Below, piece after piece: positions 14,742-21,112 of a stretch of 28,096 nucleotides of DNA; the stretch's first letter is position 1; each line of letters starts with the position of its first letter. This DNA comes from a virus. Below the pieces are notes generated by a model that did no database searches, was not told where the DNA came from, and was given only the letters and a program-made list of their open reading frames with translations. The stretch spans positions 1-28,096 of IMG/VR virus record IMGVR_UViG_3300019776_000345. One strand, given 5' to 3'. Both the position numbers and the translations under genes were made by a program.

Positions 14742-14990
14742 ATGTCTGACCAAGAAGTCTGGATCACCATCCGCATCAAGTCCTCGCTCGACATGGAGAA
14801 GGACGCCATCGAGTTCGGCAAGGGACTGGCCAACCGCATGCTGCAGTGCCTCCCGCTGAAGAAGGATCAGAAGCAGTTCATGGATGACGCCCATGAAGTC
14901 GAGGTGATCGAAGTCACTGAGGAGCGGCACATCTACAGCGCCGAATGTCTGGAAGACGACGACAAGCCCTACAAGCTGGTGGAGGAATAA
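14742..14990 (+). CDS. Hypothetical acidic early protein, 82 aa
   Basis: Product MSDQEVWITIRIKSSLDMEK... begins with a beta strand, has a central helix (DAIEFGKGLANRMLQCL) and an acidic C-terminal half (HEVEVIEVTEE, then ECLEDDDKPYKLVEE). ATG follows CACGAGG. No catalytic motif. It lies just before the peptidase gene with six bases between, so the two are likely co-expressed. Confidence 0.65.
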   Translation: MSDQEVWITIRIKSSLDMEKDAIEFGKGLANRMLQCLPLKKDQKQFMDDAHEVEVIEVTEERHIYSAECLEDDDKPYKLVEE

Positions 14991-14996
14991 ATCACT

Positions 14997-15503
14997 ATGA
15001 CGATTTCCTACTTGGAGCGGATGCTCAACAACCTGATGAACGACAGGCCCCTCAGCCAGCGCACAGCAAGGCCCAGGCCTACCCCTGTGGTCAGTCATGG
15101 TGAGCGGCCCACTGGCTTCTCTCTCCCTCAAGGGTCTCGCAGCGGTCCTAACTGTGGCGTCACCGCCGTGGCCATCATCTGTGGTCTGACGTTCGATGAC
15201 GCATGGAACAGGCTGCGCGGGAAGCGCAACGCCAACTGGAAGGGAAAGACAACGGTCAGGGACTGGATCGCTGTCCTCGAACAGCTTGGCGTCAAGCATG
15301 ACCTCAGGACGGTCACAGGTATGACCCTACAGACCTTCGTGCAGACCAAGGCACGAAAGGGTGTGCGCTACATGGCACGTACCTCAGGTCACGTACAGGT
15401 CGTGCAAGATGGATGGGTGATCGACCAGATGGGAGCGAAGCACATCAGTCAGTTCTGGGGACGCAGGAAGCGCCTGACCCACATCATCGAGATCATGGAG
15501 TAA
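14997..15503 (+). CDS. Predicted papain-like/C39-like cysteine peptidase, early protein
   Basis: In this 168-residue protein the segment SGPNCGVTAVAIICGLTFDDAW (49-70, shown here as a short block around Cys53) has the nucleophile-helix pattern of papain-fold peptidases. His132 in SGHVQVVQDGWVIDQ and Asp143 complete a plausible catalytic triad with typical spacing. The first 45 residues are a basic, Pro/Arg-rich arm that may be disordered. C39-like domains cut peptides after double-glycine or act as deubiquitinase-like folds; the substrate here cannot be told. The start has GGAGG plus the TCACTATGAC element. A host-takeover protease is one option and phage protein processing another. Fold assignment is from motif only. 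Confidence 0.65.
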   Translation: MTISYLERMLNNLMNDRPLSQRTARPRPTPVVSHGERPTGFSLPQGSRSGPNCGVTAVAIICGLTFDDAWNRLRGKRNANWKGKTTVRDWIAVLEQLGVKHDLRTVTGMTLQTFVQTKARKGVRYMARTSGHVQVVQDGWVIDQMGAKHISQFWGRRKRLTHIIEIME

Positions 15504-15506
15504 CCA

Positions 15507-15689
15507 ATGCCACGCATCGACTACCGTATCGAGTGTAACACTGAGGCAGACGCCATCAAGGTGAAGGAGGACATTGAGGGCCAGTACCCTCCCCCAGGAT
15601 ATGGGACCTATCTCAAGGTCTCGTGCATGAGCGTAGAGCTGACCCCTGTGTGGGTGGTGGAGGGATATCGCTATGACAGTTGCGACTAG
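15507..15689 (+). CDS. Hypothetical small protein, 60 aa
   Basis: Product MPRIDYRIECNTEADAIKVK, then EDIEGQYPPPGYGTYLKVS, ending VVEGYRYDSCD. It looks like a ferredoxin-like beta-alpha-beta fragment: strand, helix (TEADAIKVKEDIEG), strand (TYLKVSCM), strand (PVWVVEGYR). GGAG lies 7 bases before the ATG. It overlaps the next gene by 17 bases. No family recognised. Confidence 0.6.
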   Translation: MPRIDYRIECNTEADAIKVKEDIEGQYPPPGYGTYLKVSCMSVELTPVWVVEGYRYDSCD

Positions 15690-15864
15690 ACGTGCAGCAG
15701 AGGTCAACACCCTCACCACCAGTCAAGACATGGATCACTTGTGGTCTGAGTTGCACAAGCTGCGGGCCGGGTCTGCATCCGTGAAGGTGGACAAAGAAGT
15801 ACTGACGAGGCTACTTCTGGACCACGGCAAGTTGTTGAACTTCTACGAGAAGAACTCACGGTAG
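15673..15864 (+). CDS. Hypothetical small helical protein, 63 aa
   Basis: Product MTVATRRAAEVNTLTTSQDM... is mostly helix with a leucine-rich C-terminal half (EVLTRLLLDHGKLLNFYEKN). The start context GCTATGAC is a diverged form of the early TCACTATGAC element; GAGGG lies 9 bases upstream inside the previous gene. It is the last early gene before the regulator-integrase block. No family recognised. Confidence 0.6.
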   Translation: MTVATRRAAEVNTLTTSQDMDHLWSELHKLRAGSASVKVDKEVLTRLLLDHGKLLNFYEKNSR

Positions 15865-16146
15865 ACGCGAATTTAATTTGACTGACCTTAGCGTCAACTA
15901 GTAGACACAAGAGCCGCCAGCGAACACGCAAGCACGGCATGCCATGTCCGGAGACAGGCACCCATGCTGATCTGGCAACCGACACAGAGAGACCCAAATC
16001 AGGTTCGTGAAGGGTCCAAATATTGCGGAAGTGTAGAAATTGACCATTTGCATGGGAAAGAGTTTTGAACTAGATGTACAACCGTTCGGGGTCTACCTTC
16101 GTATCGGCAGCCATGACTGGTTCTTCGAACTACAGAGGCAAAGAAA
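15865..16146 (+). promoter_or_regulatory. Intergenic region upstream of the MarR-like gene
   Basis: These 282 bases have no gene. At 15864-15896 are overlapping inverted repeats: GACGC...GCGTC and TTGAC (15878-15882)...GTCAA (15892-15896). Two -35-like hexamers, TTGACT at 15878 and TTGACC at 16040, have no good -10 partner at 17 bases. AGAGG at 16134-16138 is the ribosome site of the next gene. A separate promoter and an autoregulatory operator for the regulator would be expected here. Confidence 0.4.
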
Positions 16147-16533
16147 ATGAAACAGGGCGACACCATGTTCGACATTGCTAACTTCTTGAGCGGCGCTGAG
16201 GCCTTCTATGCCATCAGTGACCAAATGCCTGTGAGCTACATCCTCACCCTCTTGTGGGTGGCACAGAACCCTGATGGCAACCAGCTCGATCTTGAGAAGT
16301 ACCTAGGCAGCTCCAACGCCACCGCGTCTAGGGCTGTCAAATACTGGTCCAAGTGGAAGTCACCACGGCAGGGTGGCACCCACGGGGCTGACTACATCGA
16401 CATCTATCAAGACCCTGCAGACCGTAGGTACAATCGGCTGAGGCTCACGCCTACTGGCAAGATGTTCATCGCCAACTTGAAGGAGAAGTTCAAATGGCAA
16501 GGCAACACAGGGACGGCTGGCAAGCAGACGTGA
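16147..16533 (+). CDS. MarR-like winged-helix transcriptional regulator
   Basis: The 128-residue protein has the MarR fold pattern: N-terminal helices, VSYILTLLWVAQ (29-40), a helix-turn-helix with recognition helix about SSNATASRAVKYWSKW (55-70), and a wing with DPADRRYNRLRLTPTGKMF (89-107), close to the MarR consensus DxRDRRxxxLxLTxxG. Such dimers bind palindromic operators. Its 3' end overlaps the integrase gene by 40 bases, so the two are co-expressed, and this is the best candidate for a lysogeny repressor or an integration/excision control protein. AGAGG is 8 bases before ATG 16147; ATG 16165 is an alternative. No other repressor-like gene (CI type) is present in this window. Confidence 0.75.
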   Translation: MKQGDTMFDIANFLSGAEAFYAISDQMPVSYILTLLWVAQNPDGNQLDLEKYLGSSNATASRAVKYWSKWKSPRQGGTHGADYIDIYQDPADRRYNRLRLTPTGKMFIANLKEKFKWQGNTGTAGKQT

Positions 16534-17465
16534 TCCACGAGGGGAAGCGGCTGCGAAAGCAGTTCGCTACCCAGCTAGCTGCAGAACAGTGGGAAGACTC
16601 GTATCGCATCGGTTCCCCTGACAAGACCAAGCCCACCTTGCTGGACTACGTGAAGCCCAGGATCGACATGATCTGGGAACGAGGGTCTAAGCATGGCGAC
16701 AAGCAGTTTCGTCATCTGCGATACATGCACAAGTTCATCGACTGCCCAATGGAGGACATTACACAGCTCAAGGTCAATGAGCTCATCTCTGGTCTACAGA
16801 AGCAGGGCGACACTGGCGGCACCATCAACAGGAAGCTGGCCGCGCTATCCAAGGCCCTCAAGTATGCCAAGCACGAGGGTGCCTACTCTAGGGAGCTGCC
16901 TAGGTTCACACGTCAGCGTGAGCCCAAGGGCCGCATCCGTTACCTTGAGTGGGACGAGGAGAAGCGCCTGTCTACCGAGCTGGCCAAGTTCAACCCGCGC
17001 TACCCTGACTTCGTCGCCTTCATGTGTGACACAGGGGTGCGCTGTAGCAACGGGGTGGACCTCCTGTGGAAGGACGTGAAGCTACCTGTCGGCAATGGTC
17101 GAGGACAGATCACCTTGTGGGAAACCAAGCAGGGTGAGCCCCAGACCGTACCCCTGACCGCCCGTGCGGTCGAGGCCCTACAGCGGCAAGACAAGAAGGC
17201 CACAGGCCCTTGGAAGTGGCTCAACCCTTGGACCCTACGCAAGCACATCAAGGAGGCGGCGATAGCGGCTGGCCTTGGGGATGAGATCGTGATCCACACC
17301 TTCAGGCACACCTGTGCATCCAGGCTTGTGATGAAGGGGGTAGACATCAGGAGGGTCCAGAAATTCATGGGCCACAAGACAATCACTATGACACTGAGGT
17401 ACGCCCACCTCGCTCCCAAGGAACTGGAGAGCTGCGTGGATGCCCTCGATATGATGGGAGTGTGA
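16494..17465 (+). CDS. int: Tyrosine integrase (site-specific recombinase)
   Basis: The 323-residue protein has an N-terminal arm-binding-like part (DGWQADVIHEGKRLRKQFAT), a core-binding SAM-like region (about 50-140) and the catalytic domain with Arg183, Lys212, His268-x2-Arg271, His294 and nucleophile Tyr303 in TITMTLRYAHL. All catalytic residues are present, so the enzyme should be active. It would insert the phage genome into the host chromosome at an att site. The gene lies upstream of the RNA polymerase gene, the place of int in T7-like cyanophages such as P-SSP7, and about 400 bases before a tRNA-Cys-like sequence. It starts within the MarR-like gene. TCACTATGAC at 17387-17396 inside it encodes the ITMT of the conserved motif and is probably chance. 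Confidence 0.95.
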   Translation: MARQHRDGWQADVIHEGKRLRKQFATQLAAEQWEDSYRIGSPDKTKPTLLDYVKPRIDMIWERGSKHGDKQFRHLRYMHKFIDCPMEDITQLKVNELISGLQKQGDTGGTINRKLAALSKALKYAKHEGAYSRELPRFTRQREPKGRIRYLEWDEEKRLSTELAKFNPRYPDFVAFMCDTGVRCSNGVDLLWKDVKLPVGNGRGQITLWETKQGEPQTVPLTARAVEALQRQDKKATGPWKWLNPWTLRKHIKEAAIAAGLGDEIVIHTFRHTCASRLVMKGVDIRRVQKFMGHKTITMTLRYAHLAPKELESCVDALDMMGV

Positions 17466-17468
17466 GAT

Positions 17469-17666
17469 ATGACGGATAAGATCAAGCCTGAGATGGTGCC
17501 GCTCGCAGTCCTTCGCGCCTATTCCAAAGCCCTTGGGGAGAACGGAGAACCGCGTCACGCCATCGCTGCCGCGCTCAACGCATGGCCGGGGATGCGAGTT
17601 AGGCTGAGGTACTTCCATCCGACCAAAGAAATCATCCTCACGACACAACTGGAGGACAACACATGA
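17469..17666 (+). CDS. Hypothetical small protein, 65 aa
   Basis: Product MTDKIKPEMVPLAVLRAYSK then ALGENGEPRHAIAAALNAWP, then a strand-rich, basic end (RVRLRYFHPTKEIILTTQLE). GGGAG lies 8 bases before ATG, and the gene begins three bases after the integrase stop. An excisionase is often found beside int, and size would fit, but I see no clear winged-helix or MerR-like Xis motif. Function unknown. Confidence 0.6.
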   Translation: MTDKIKPEMVPLAVLRAYSKALGENGEPRHAIAAALNAWPGMRVRLRYFHPTKEIILTTQLEDNT

Positions 17667-17767
17667 ACTGGCCCAGCTTCTTAGGGGTACTGACTGGTGG
17701 TGTATTCATTGGGCTCTGGCTCTCCAGCCACCTCATTGATCCTCGACGTAGGGACTGGTGGGACTAG
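17663..17767 (+). CDS. Small single-span membrane protein, 34 aa
   Basis: Product MNWPSFLGVLTGGVFIGLWL then SSHLIDPRRRDWWD has one span (about 5-21) and a basic/Trp-rich tail after it. ATG overlaps the previous stop (ATGA) and GGAGG is 9 bases upstream. It is the last gene before the putative attP. If attP is correct, it would sit at the prophage edge; superinfection exclusion is one idea without direct support. Confidence 0.55.
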   Translation: MNWPSFLGVLTGGVFIGLWLSSHLIDPRRRDWWD

Positions 17768-17780
17768 GGTAGTCCCTTGC

Positions 17781-17839
17781 GTGACATTTCACCTTGTCAC
17801 ACCCGTGACACACGGCTATACCAGTCACGCCCCAGTCAC
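17781..17839. repeat. Cluster of GTCAC/GTGAC repeats beside the putative attP
   Basis: GTGAC or GTCAC occurs at 17781, 17796, 17805, 17824 and 17835. TGTCAC-ACCC-GTGACA (17795-17810) is a perfect inverted repeat. CCAGTCAC is directly repeated at 17821 and 17832, exactly 11 bases, about one helical turn, apart. Between integrase and attP core, such helically phased repeats suit arm-type integrase or excisionase binding sites. Confidence 0.55.
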
Positions 17840-17861
17840 CTAAGTGTCTGATATTACTCAC

Positions 17862-17914
17862 GGCCTCGTGGTAGAGTGGCTATACAGAGGACTGCAAATC
17901 GGTTCTCGAGCTCC
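17862..17914 (+). other. tRNA-Cys(GCA)-like remnant, putative attP core
   Basis: The sequence starts like a tRNA: acceptor-like GGCCTCG, a D-arm GTA...TAC with GAGTGGCTA, and an anticodon loop CTGCAAA (GCA, Cys) preceded by GAGGA. After CAAATC it loses tRNA form: the 3' anticodon stem does not pair well, variable loop and most of the T-arm are missing, and it ends in GAGCTCC, reminiscent of an acceptor end with a small deletion. It cannot be a working tRNA. Phages with tyrosine integrases commonly carry part of a tRNA gene as attP, with crossover at the anticodon loop. Its place downstream of int fits. The matching host tRNA-Cys would confirm it. Confidence 0.45.
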
Positions 17915-17926
17915 TACACAAGTCAA
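17914..17926 (+). promoter_or_regulatory. 13-bp motif copy at the edge of the tRNA-like element
   Basis: CTACACAAGTCAA matches the best copy at 11 of 13 positions and follows the tRNA-like sequence directly. It is not near a start codon, so it cannot be explained as a translation signal. Confidence 0.5.
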
Positions 17927-17949
17927 GACACTTCCAACACGCTGATAAT

Positions 17950-17976
17950 AAAGGCCCATACTGCTTGGGCCTTTTT
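17950..17976 (+). terminator. Strong factor-independent terminator
   Basis: AAAGGCCCA, seven-base loop, TGGGCCTTT forms a perfect 9-bp GC-rich stem with A-run before and T-run after (TTTTT then GTTTT). It stops early/integrase transcription before the RNA polymerase gene. In the circular or prophage form with attP at 17862-17914, it would lie between the attachment site and the RNA polymerase gene. Confidence 0.92.
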
Positions 17977-17990
17977 GTTTTCCCTATAGA

Positions 17991-18003
17991 CGCACTTGTG
18001 TAA
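17991..18003 (-). promoter_or_regulatory. 13-bp motif copy on the - strand after the terminator
   Basis: The reverse strand reads TTACACAAGTGCG, 11 of 13 matches. Together with 17914-17926 it flanks the terminator in opposite orientation. Confidence 0.5.
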
Positions 18004-18052
18004 TCCCTGTAGACCAGCCTGGCACTCCACAAATCAAGGGGTTACAGCATGG

Positions 18053-18081
18053 TTGACAGGGAATATTGTGGTTTATCAATA
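18053..18081 (+). promoter_or_regulatory. Possible host promoter for the RNA polymerase gene
   Basis: TTGACA at 18053-18058 is a perfect sigma-70 -35 box. Downstream candidates for -10 are weak: TATCAA at 15 bases, ATCAAT at 16, TCAATA at 17. Because a terminator lies just upstream and RNA polymerase must be made by the host enzyme, some host promoter is needed in 17977-18280. A second option is TTAACA 18252 with TATACT 18273 (15-base spacer). Confidence 0.35.
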
Positions 18082-18204
18082 GGTTCTAGAAATACCCGCC
18101 ACTAACGCTAATACGCACCAATCCTGCCCTACGTGACAGCTCCCCAGCCGTCATGAGGGGGTAAGGGGGTGTGTAATACAAGGTAACTCTATATGTATAA
18201 CTGG

Positions 18205-18278
18205 AGTATAACTCTAGTTAAACTGGTATTAATAGGTGATAGTAGGCACCCTTAACATCAGTTAACTAGAGTTATACT
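18205..18278. repeat. 17-bp inverted repeat immediately upstream of the RNA polymerase gene
   Basis: AGTATAACTCTAGTTAA (18205-18221) and its exact complement TTAACTAGAGTTATACT (18262-18278) are separated by 40 bases; CTG/CAG extends the match after a one-base gap. Further partial copies, GTAACTCTA at 18183 and GTATAACTGG at 18195, lie just upstream. The right arm ends two bases before ATG 18281 and contains a -10-like TATACT. As DNA it looks like a set of operator sites allowing looping; as RNA it could form a long stem covering the start. Confidence 0.85.
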
Positions 18279-18280
18279 TT

Positions 18281-21088
18281 ATGTCTTCCTCTTGTCTTCC
18301 TGTGTCACACAGCGACGACTTGGGAGAATACTATCCTTCGACTCAATCGCTATACACTGGCTCACAAAAGGATACGCCATTGAAGATTGACATGACTGAG
18401 CGTCAGGTCGCCCTAGAAGCGGCGAACCTGGAGCAGTTTCGAATGGTAAGGGATAGGCGTCTGAGGTCTGATATCAAGTCGGGTCGCTACGCTGAAACGA
18501 TGGAAGGTAGGTCGATCTCCAGCCTCCTTCTGTCTCCCTTGTCCCAGGCCCTAGAGGACTACCGTGCTAAGACCGTAGAAGGTCGTGTCGGGGTCAAGAG
18601 GGATGAGGTCGCTGCACACCTGATTGGTGAGCTGACCCCTGAGGTCACCGCCCTGATCTTCCTGTCTACCCTGTTGAACCTTCTCTCCATGGTCGAGCGG
18701 GGGCAGCCCAAGCCTGTGATGCTGTCGGCGTTCTGCCGCCACTTCGCTGGCAACTGCCTCGATGAGCTGGCCGTGCGCGAGGCCTTCGCTATCCGCCCCA
18801 AGATGGTCAAGGCCATGATGGCTGACGCCAAGTCCAAGGCGTCTCCGCGCCTGTGGACCAAGAGGGCCATGGGAAACTACGTGAACTTCAAGCAGCCCGC
18901 CTTCGTCACACGCTTCAAGCACGTCGAGGGGTTCTGGGGTAACATTGGCGCTGCCGTGCTTGAGGTCGCCTCTGCCCTGCACCTCGTGCAGATCGTGACG
19001 ATCTACAAGGACAAGCGGTCCTACTACCACGTATACCCGACCAACGGCCTCGTTCTCCTGATGGAGGAAGCGGCCCGCAAGGGTAGGCTCGTGTCTACCG
19101 ACTATGACCCCATGGTCTGCCCTCCCCGCCCTTGGGGATTGGATGCCAAGGGTGCTGCTGGTCGTGAGTACGGCGCTGACTTCTTCGTCGGCGGCTACCT
19201 CACTGGTCACATCAGGCCGTACCCGTTCGTCAAGGCGAAGGGGCAGTCTCGTAAGATGGTGAAGGACGTTCGTCGCAAGTCTGCCGACATGAGGACACTG
19301 CTTACACAAGTGAATGCCCTGCAGAACACCGCGTGGCATGTCAACCCTGTGATCCTCAGCGTGATGGAAGAACTCTGGTTCAACCGTCGAGGCAACATTG
19401 CAGGACTACCGAATGCCGTGACCTTGGAAGAGAAGCTAGCGGGTGGCCATGTGCTGCCTGATGACAAGCTGTCTCGGTTCAAAGAGATCGATGAGGACCG
19501 GAGGAACCTATCCCTCAGGCTCTACATCAATCGCATGATCGCCAAGGCCAAAGCGTTTGGTCACTATGACGAAATCTACATGCCCTATTCCGTTGATAGC
19601 CGTGGGAGGGTTTATGCGATCCCTGTAGCACTCAACCCTCAGGGACCGGACTATCAGAAAGCCCTCCTTGAGTTCGCTCAAGGGAAGCCTATCAGCTCCA
19701 GGGATCGTAGCTGGTACTGGCTGGCTGTCGGTATCGCTAACACCTACGGCAAGGACAAGCTCTCGCTTGATGACCGTGTCGAATGGGTGAAGGCGAACCA
19801 AGACCTGATCCTCAGCGTGGCTACTAATCCACTCACCGACCTTCGCTGGACCACTGTGTCTGAGCCGTGGCAGTTCCTCCGGGGATGTCTCGACTGGAAG
19901 GGCTGGAAGGATCAGGGTGACGGCTTCCTGTCTCATTGGGCAGTTGCTGTCGATGCCACATGCTCTGGACTACAAGTCTACTCCATGCTGTTCAAGGATG
20001 AGGTAGGTGGGCGATCTGTCAACCTAGTTCCTGGTCTTGAACGACAGGACATCTATGGCGATGTGGCCAATCGAGTGAAGGACCGTCTTCGCGAGATACT
20101 GGTGACCTCTACACTTGTGCAGAGGAAGCAAGAAGCTCGTGAGGTATGGAATGACGCTATCGCTGTGTTCAAAGCCCAAGGGTTCGACATGCAGCTCCTT
20201 CGTCCCACCGTGTTCAACATGGCGACCAAGGATTTGCTGGAGAGCTACAAGGGTGAGGATGCACTGATCGAAGCGCTGACCCAAGCGAAGAAGGCTTACA
20301 ACAAGGTTCGCCGCATCTTAGGTAGGGCCAACATTGCTAGGCACCTTCTAACATGGGACTTTGACCGTAGCGCCACGAAGCGCCAGGTGATGACGCTGCC
20401 ATACGCGGCAACACAGAGGTCGTGCTTTCTTTACACTCGCGATTACCTAAGCGAACGCATCAAGTCTGGAGAGGCCCTGCCACACGGCTGGTTCAAGAAG
20501 GACTTCGATAATCACGCCATGTTGCTCAGTGATAACATCTGGGCTGCCATTGGTGAGGTCGTGGTAAAAGCGAAGGAAGGGATGACTTGGTTCCAAGCGT
20601 CCATCCGTGAGTATGTGAAGAAGAACCCTGACAAGCCGTTCGGCTGGTACGCACCTGACGGACTGTTCTGCTTCCAAGCGAAGTGGGACATGGACACTCG
20701 CCGTGTAGAGACGTTTCTCAATGGCGAGATGATCAAGCCTTCGTTCGAAGTCGAGACTGATGAGGTTGATCCTAGGGGCATGGCGCAAGCCGTGGCTCCA
20801 AACATCATCCACTCAATCGACGCTGCGATACTCAGGGCTGCCACTGGTAAGGCAATCACACGACAAGAACCACTGAGGCACTTCGCGTTCATTCACGATA
20901 GCTTTGGTGTTCACGCTGCAGACATGGAGGTCTTCTTGAACGAGTGCTTGAAGCCCGCGTTCGTAGAGATATTCAAGTCTGACATTCTCTCCTCCTTGAA
21001 AGACTCGTTTGGCACTGAGCTGCCGCCTCCCTCTCAGGGCAACCTGGATTTGGATGGCGTCCTCTCTAGCCAGTTCTGCTTCTCCTAA
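18281..21088 (+). CDS. Single-subunit DNA-dependent RNA polymerase (T7 gp1-like)
   Basis: The 935-residue protein aligns along T7 RNA polymerase (883 residues). Catalytic Asp558 is in DATCSGLQ, Lys700 and Tyr708 in RSATKRQVMTLPYA, and Asp873 in FIHDSFG; the C-terminus is GNLDLDGVLSSQFCFS against T7 GNLNLRDILESDFAFA. It transcribes middle and late phage genes from its own promoters. The start is uncertain: ATG 18281 gives an N-terminus of T7-like length but lacks a ribosome site; TTG 18380 has AAAAGGA 7 bases upstream; ATG 18392 begins MTERQVAL. If the TATACT at 18273 is a -10 box, the shorter starts are right. The gene follows a terminator and an inverted repeat, so it seems to have its own controlled promoter. 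An exact 13-bp motif lies at 19302 inside it. Confidence 0.97.
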   Translation: MSSSCLPVSHSDDLGEYYPSTQSLYTGSQKDTPLKIDMTERQVALEAANLEQFRMVRDRRLRSDIKSGRYAETMEGRSISSLLLSPLSQALEDYRAKTVEGRVGVKRDEVAAHLIGELTPEVTALIFLSTLLNLLSMVERGQPKPVMLSAFCRHFAGNCLDELAVREAFAIRPKMVKAMMADAKSKASPRLWTKRAMGNYVNFKQPAFVTRFKHVEGFWGNIGAAVLEVASALHLVQIVTIYKDKRSYYHVYPTNGLVLLMEEAARKGRLVSTDYDPMVCPPRPWGLDAKGAAGREYGADFFVGGYLTGHIRPYPFVKAKGQSRKMVKDVRRKSADMRTLLTQVNALQNTAWHVNPVILSVMEELWFNRRGNIAGLPNAVTLEEKLAGGHVLPDDKLSRFKEIDEDRRNLSLRLYINRMIAKAKAFGHYDEIYMPYSVDSRGRVYAIPVALNPQGPDYQKALLEFAQGKPISSRDRSWYWLAVGIANTYGKDKLSLDDRVEWVKANQDLILSVATNPLTDLRWTTVSEPWQFLRGCLDWKGWKDQGDGFLSHWAVAVDATCSGLQVYSMLFKDEVGGRSVNLVPGLERQDIYGDVANRVKDRLREILVTSTLVQRKQEAREVWNDAIAVFKAQGFDMQLLRPTVFNMATKDLLESYKGEDALIEALTQAKKAYNKVRRILGRANIARHLLTWDFDRSATKRQVMTLPYAATQRSCFLYTRDYLSERIKSGEALPHGWFKKDFDNHAMLLSDNIWAAIGEVVVKAKEGMTWFQASIREYVKKNPDKPFGWYAPDGLFCFQAKWDMDTRRVETFLNGEMIKPSFEVETDEVDPRGMAQAVAPNIIHSIDAAILRAATGKAITRQEPLRHFAFIHDSFGVHAADMEVFLNECLKPAFVEIFKSDILSSLKDSFGTELPPPSQGNLDLDGVLSSQFCFS
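19302..19314 (+). promoter_or_regulatory. Reference copy of the 13-bp motif inside the RNA polymerase gene
   Basis: TTACACAAGTGAA, used as the reference because the half-sites TTACAC and GTGAA are most nearly symmetrical with a two-base centre. It codes for LHKxx-free residues (the reading frame gives L-T-Q-V-N), so position inside the gene does not depend on a protein motif I recognise. An intragenic site in the polymerase gene is what a roadblock (stoperator) would look like. Confidence 0.45.
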
Positions 21089-21091
21089 CCC

Positions 21092-21104
21092 TTACACTTG
21101 TGAA
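21092..21104 (+). promoter_or_regulatory. 13-bp motif copy after the RNA polymerase gene
   Basis: TTACACTTGTGAA has the same arms as the reference with the central AA replaced by TT, as expected if either strand orientation of a near-palindrome is allowed. GAAGGA, the ribosome site of the next gene, overlaps its end. Confidence 0.5.
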
Positions 21105-21112
21105 GGACATAC

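Noticed and set aside
16012-16022. AAGGGTCCAAA shared between 11359-11369 region and 16012 region
   Set aside because: Only an 11-base match in two unrelated contexts, without flanking similarity; may be chance.
17387-17396. TCACTATGAC inside the integrase gene as a regulatory site
   Set aside because: These bases encode the ITMT segment of a conserved integrase motif, so protein constraint explains them.
17862-17935. Complete functional tRNA-Cys
   Set aside because: The 3' anticodon stem, variable loop and T-arm do not fold; only a tRNA-like remnant is supported.
19559-19568. TCACTATGAC-like sequence inside the RNA polymerase gene
   Set aside because: Encodes GHYDE in a region conserved with T7 RNA polymerase; likely chance.
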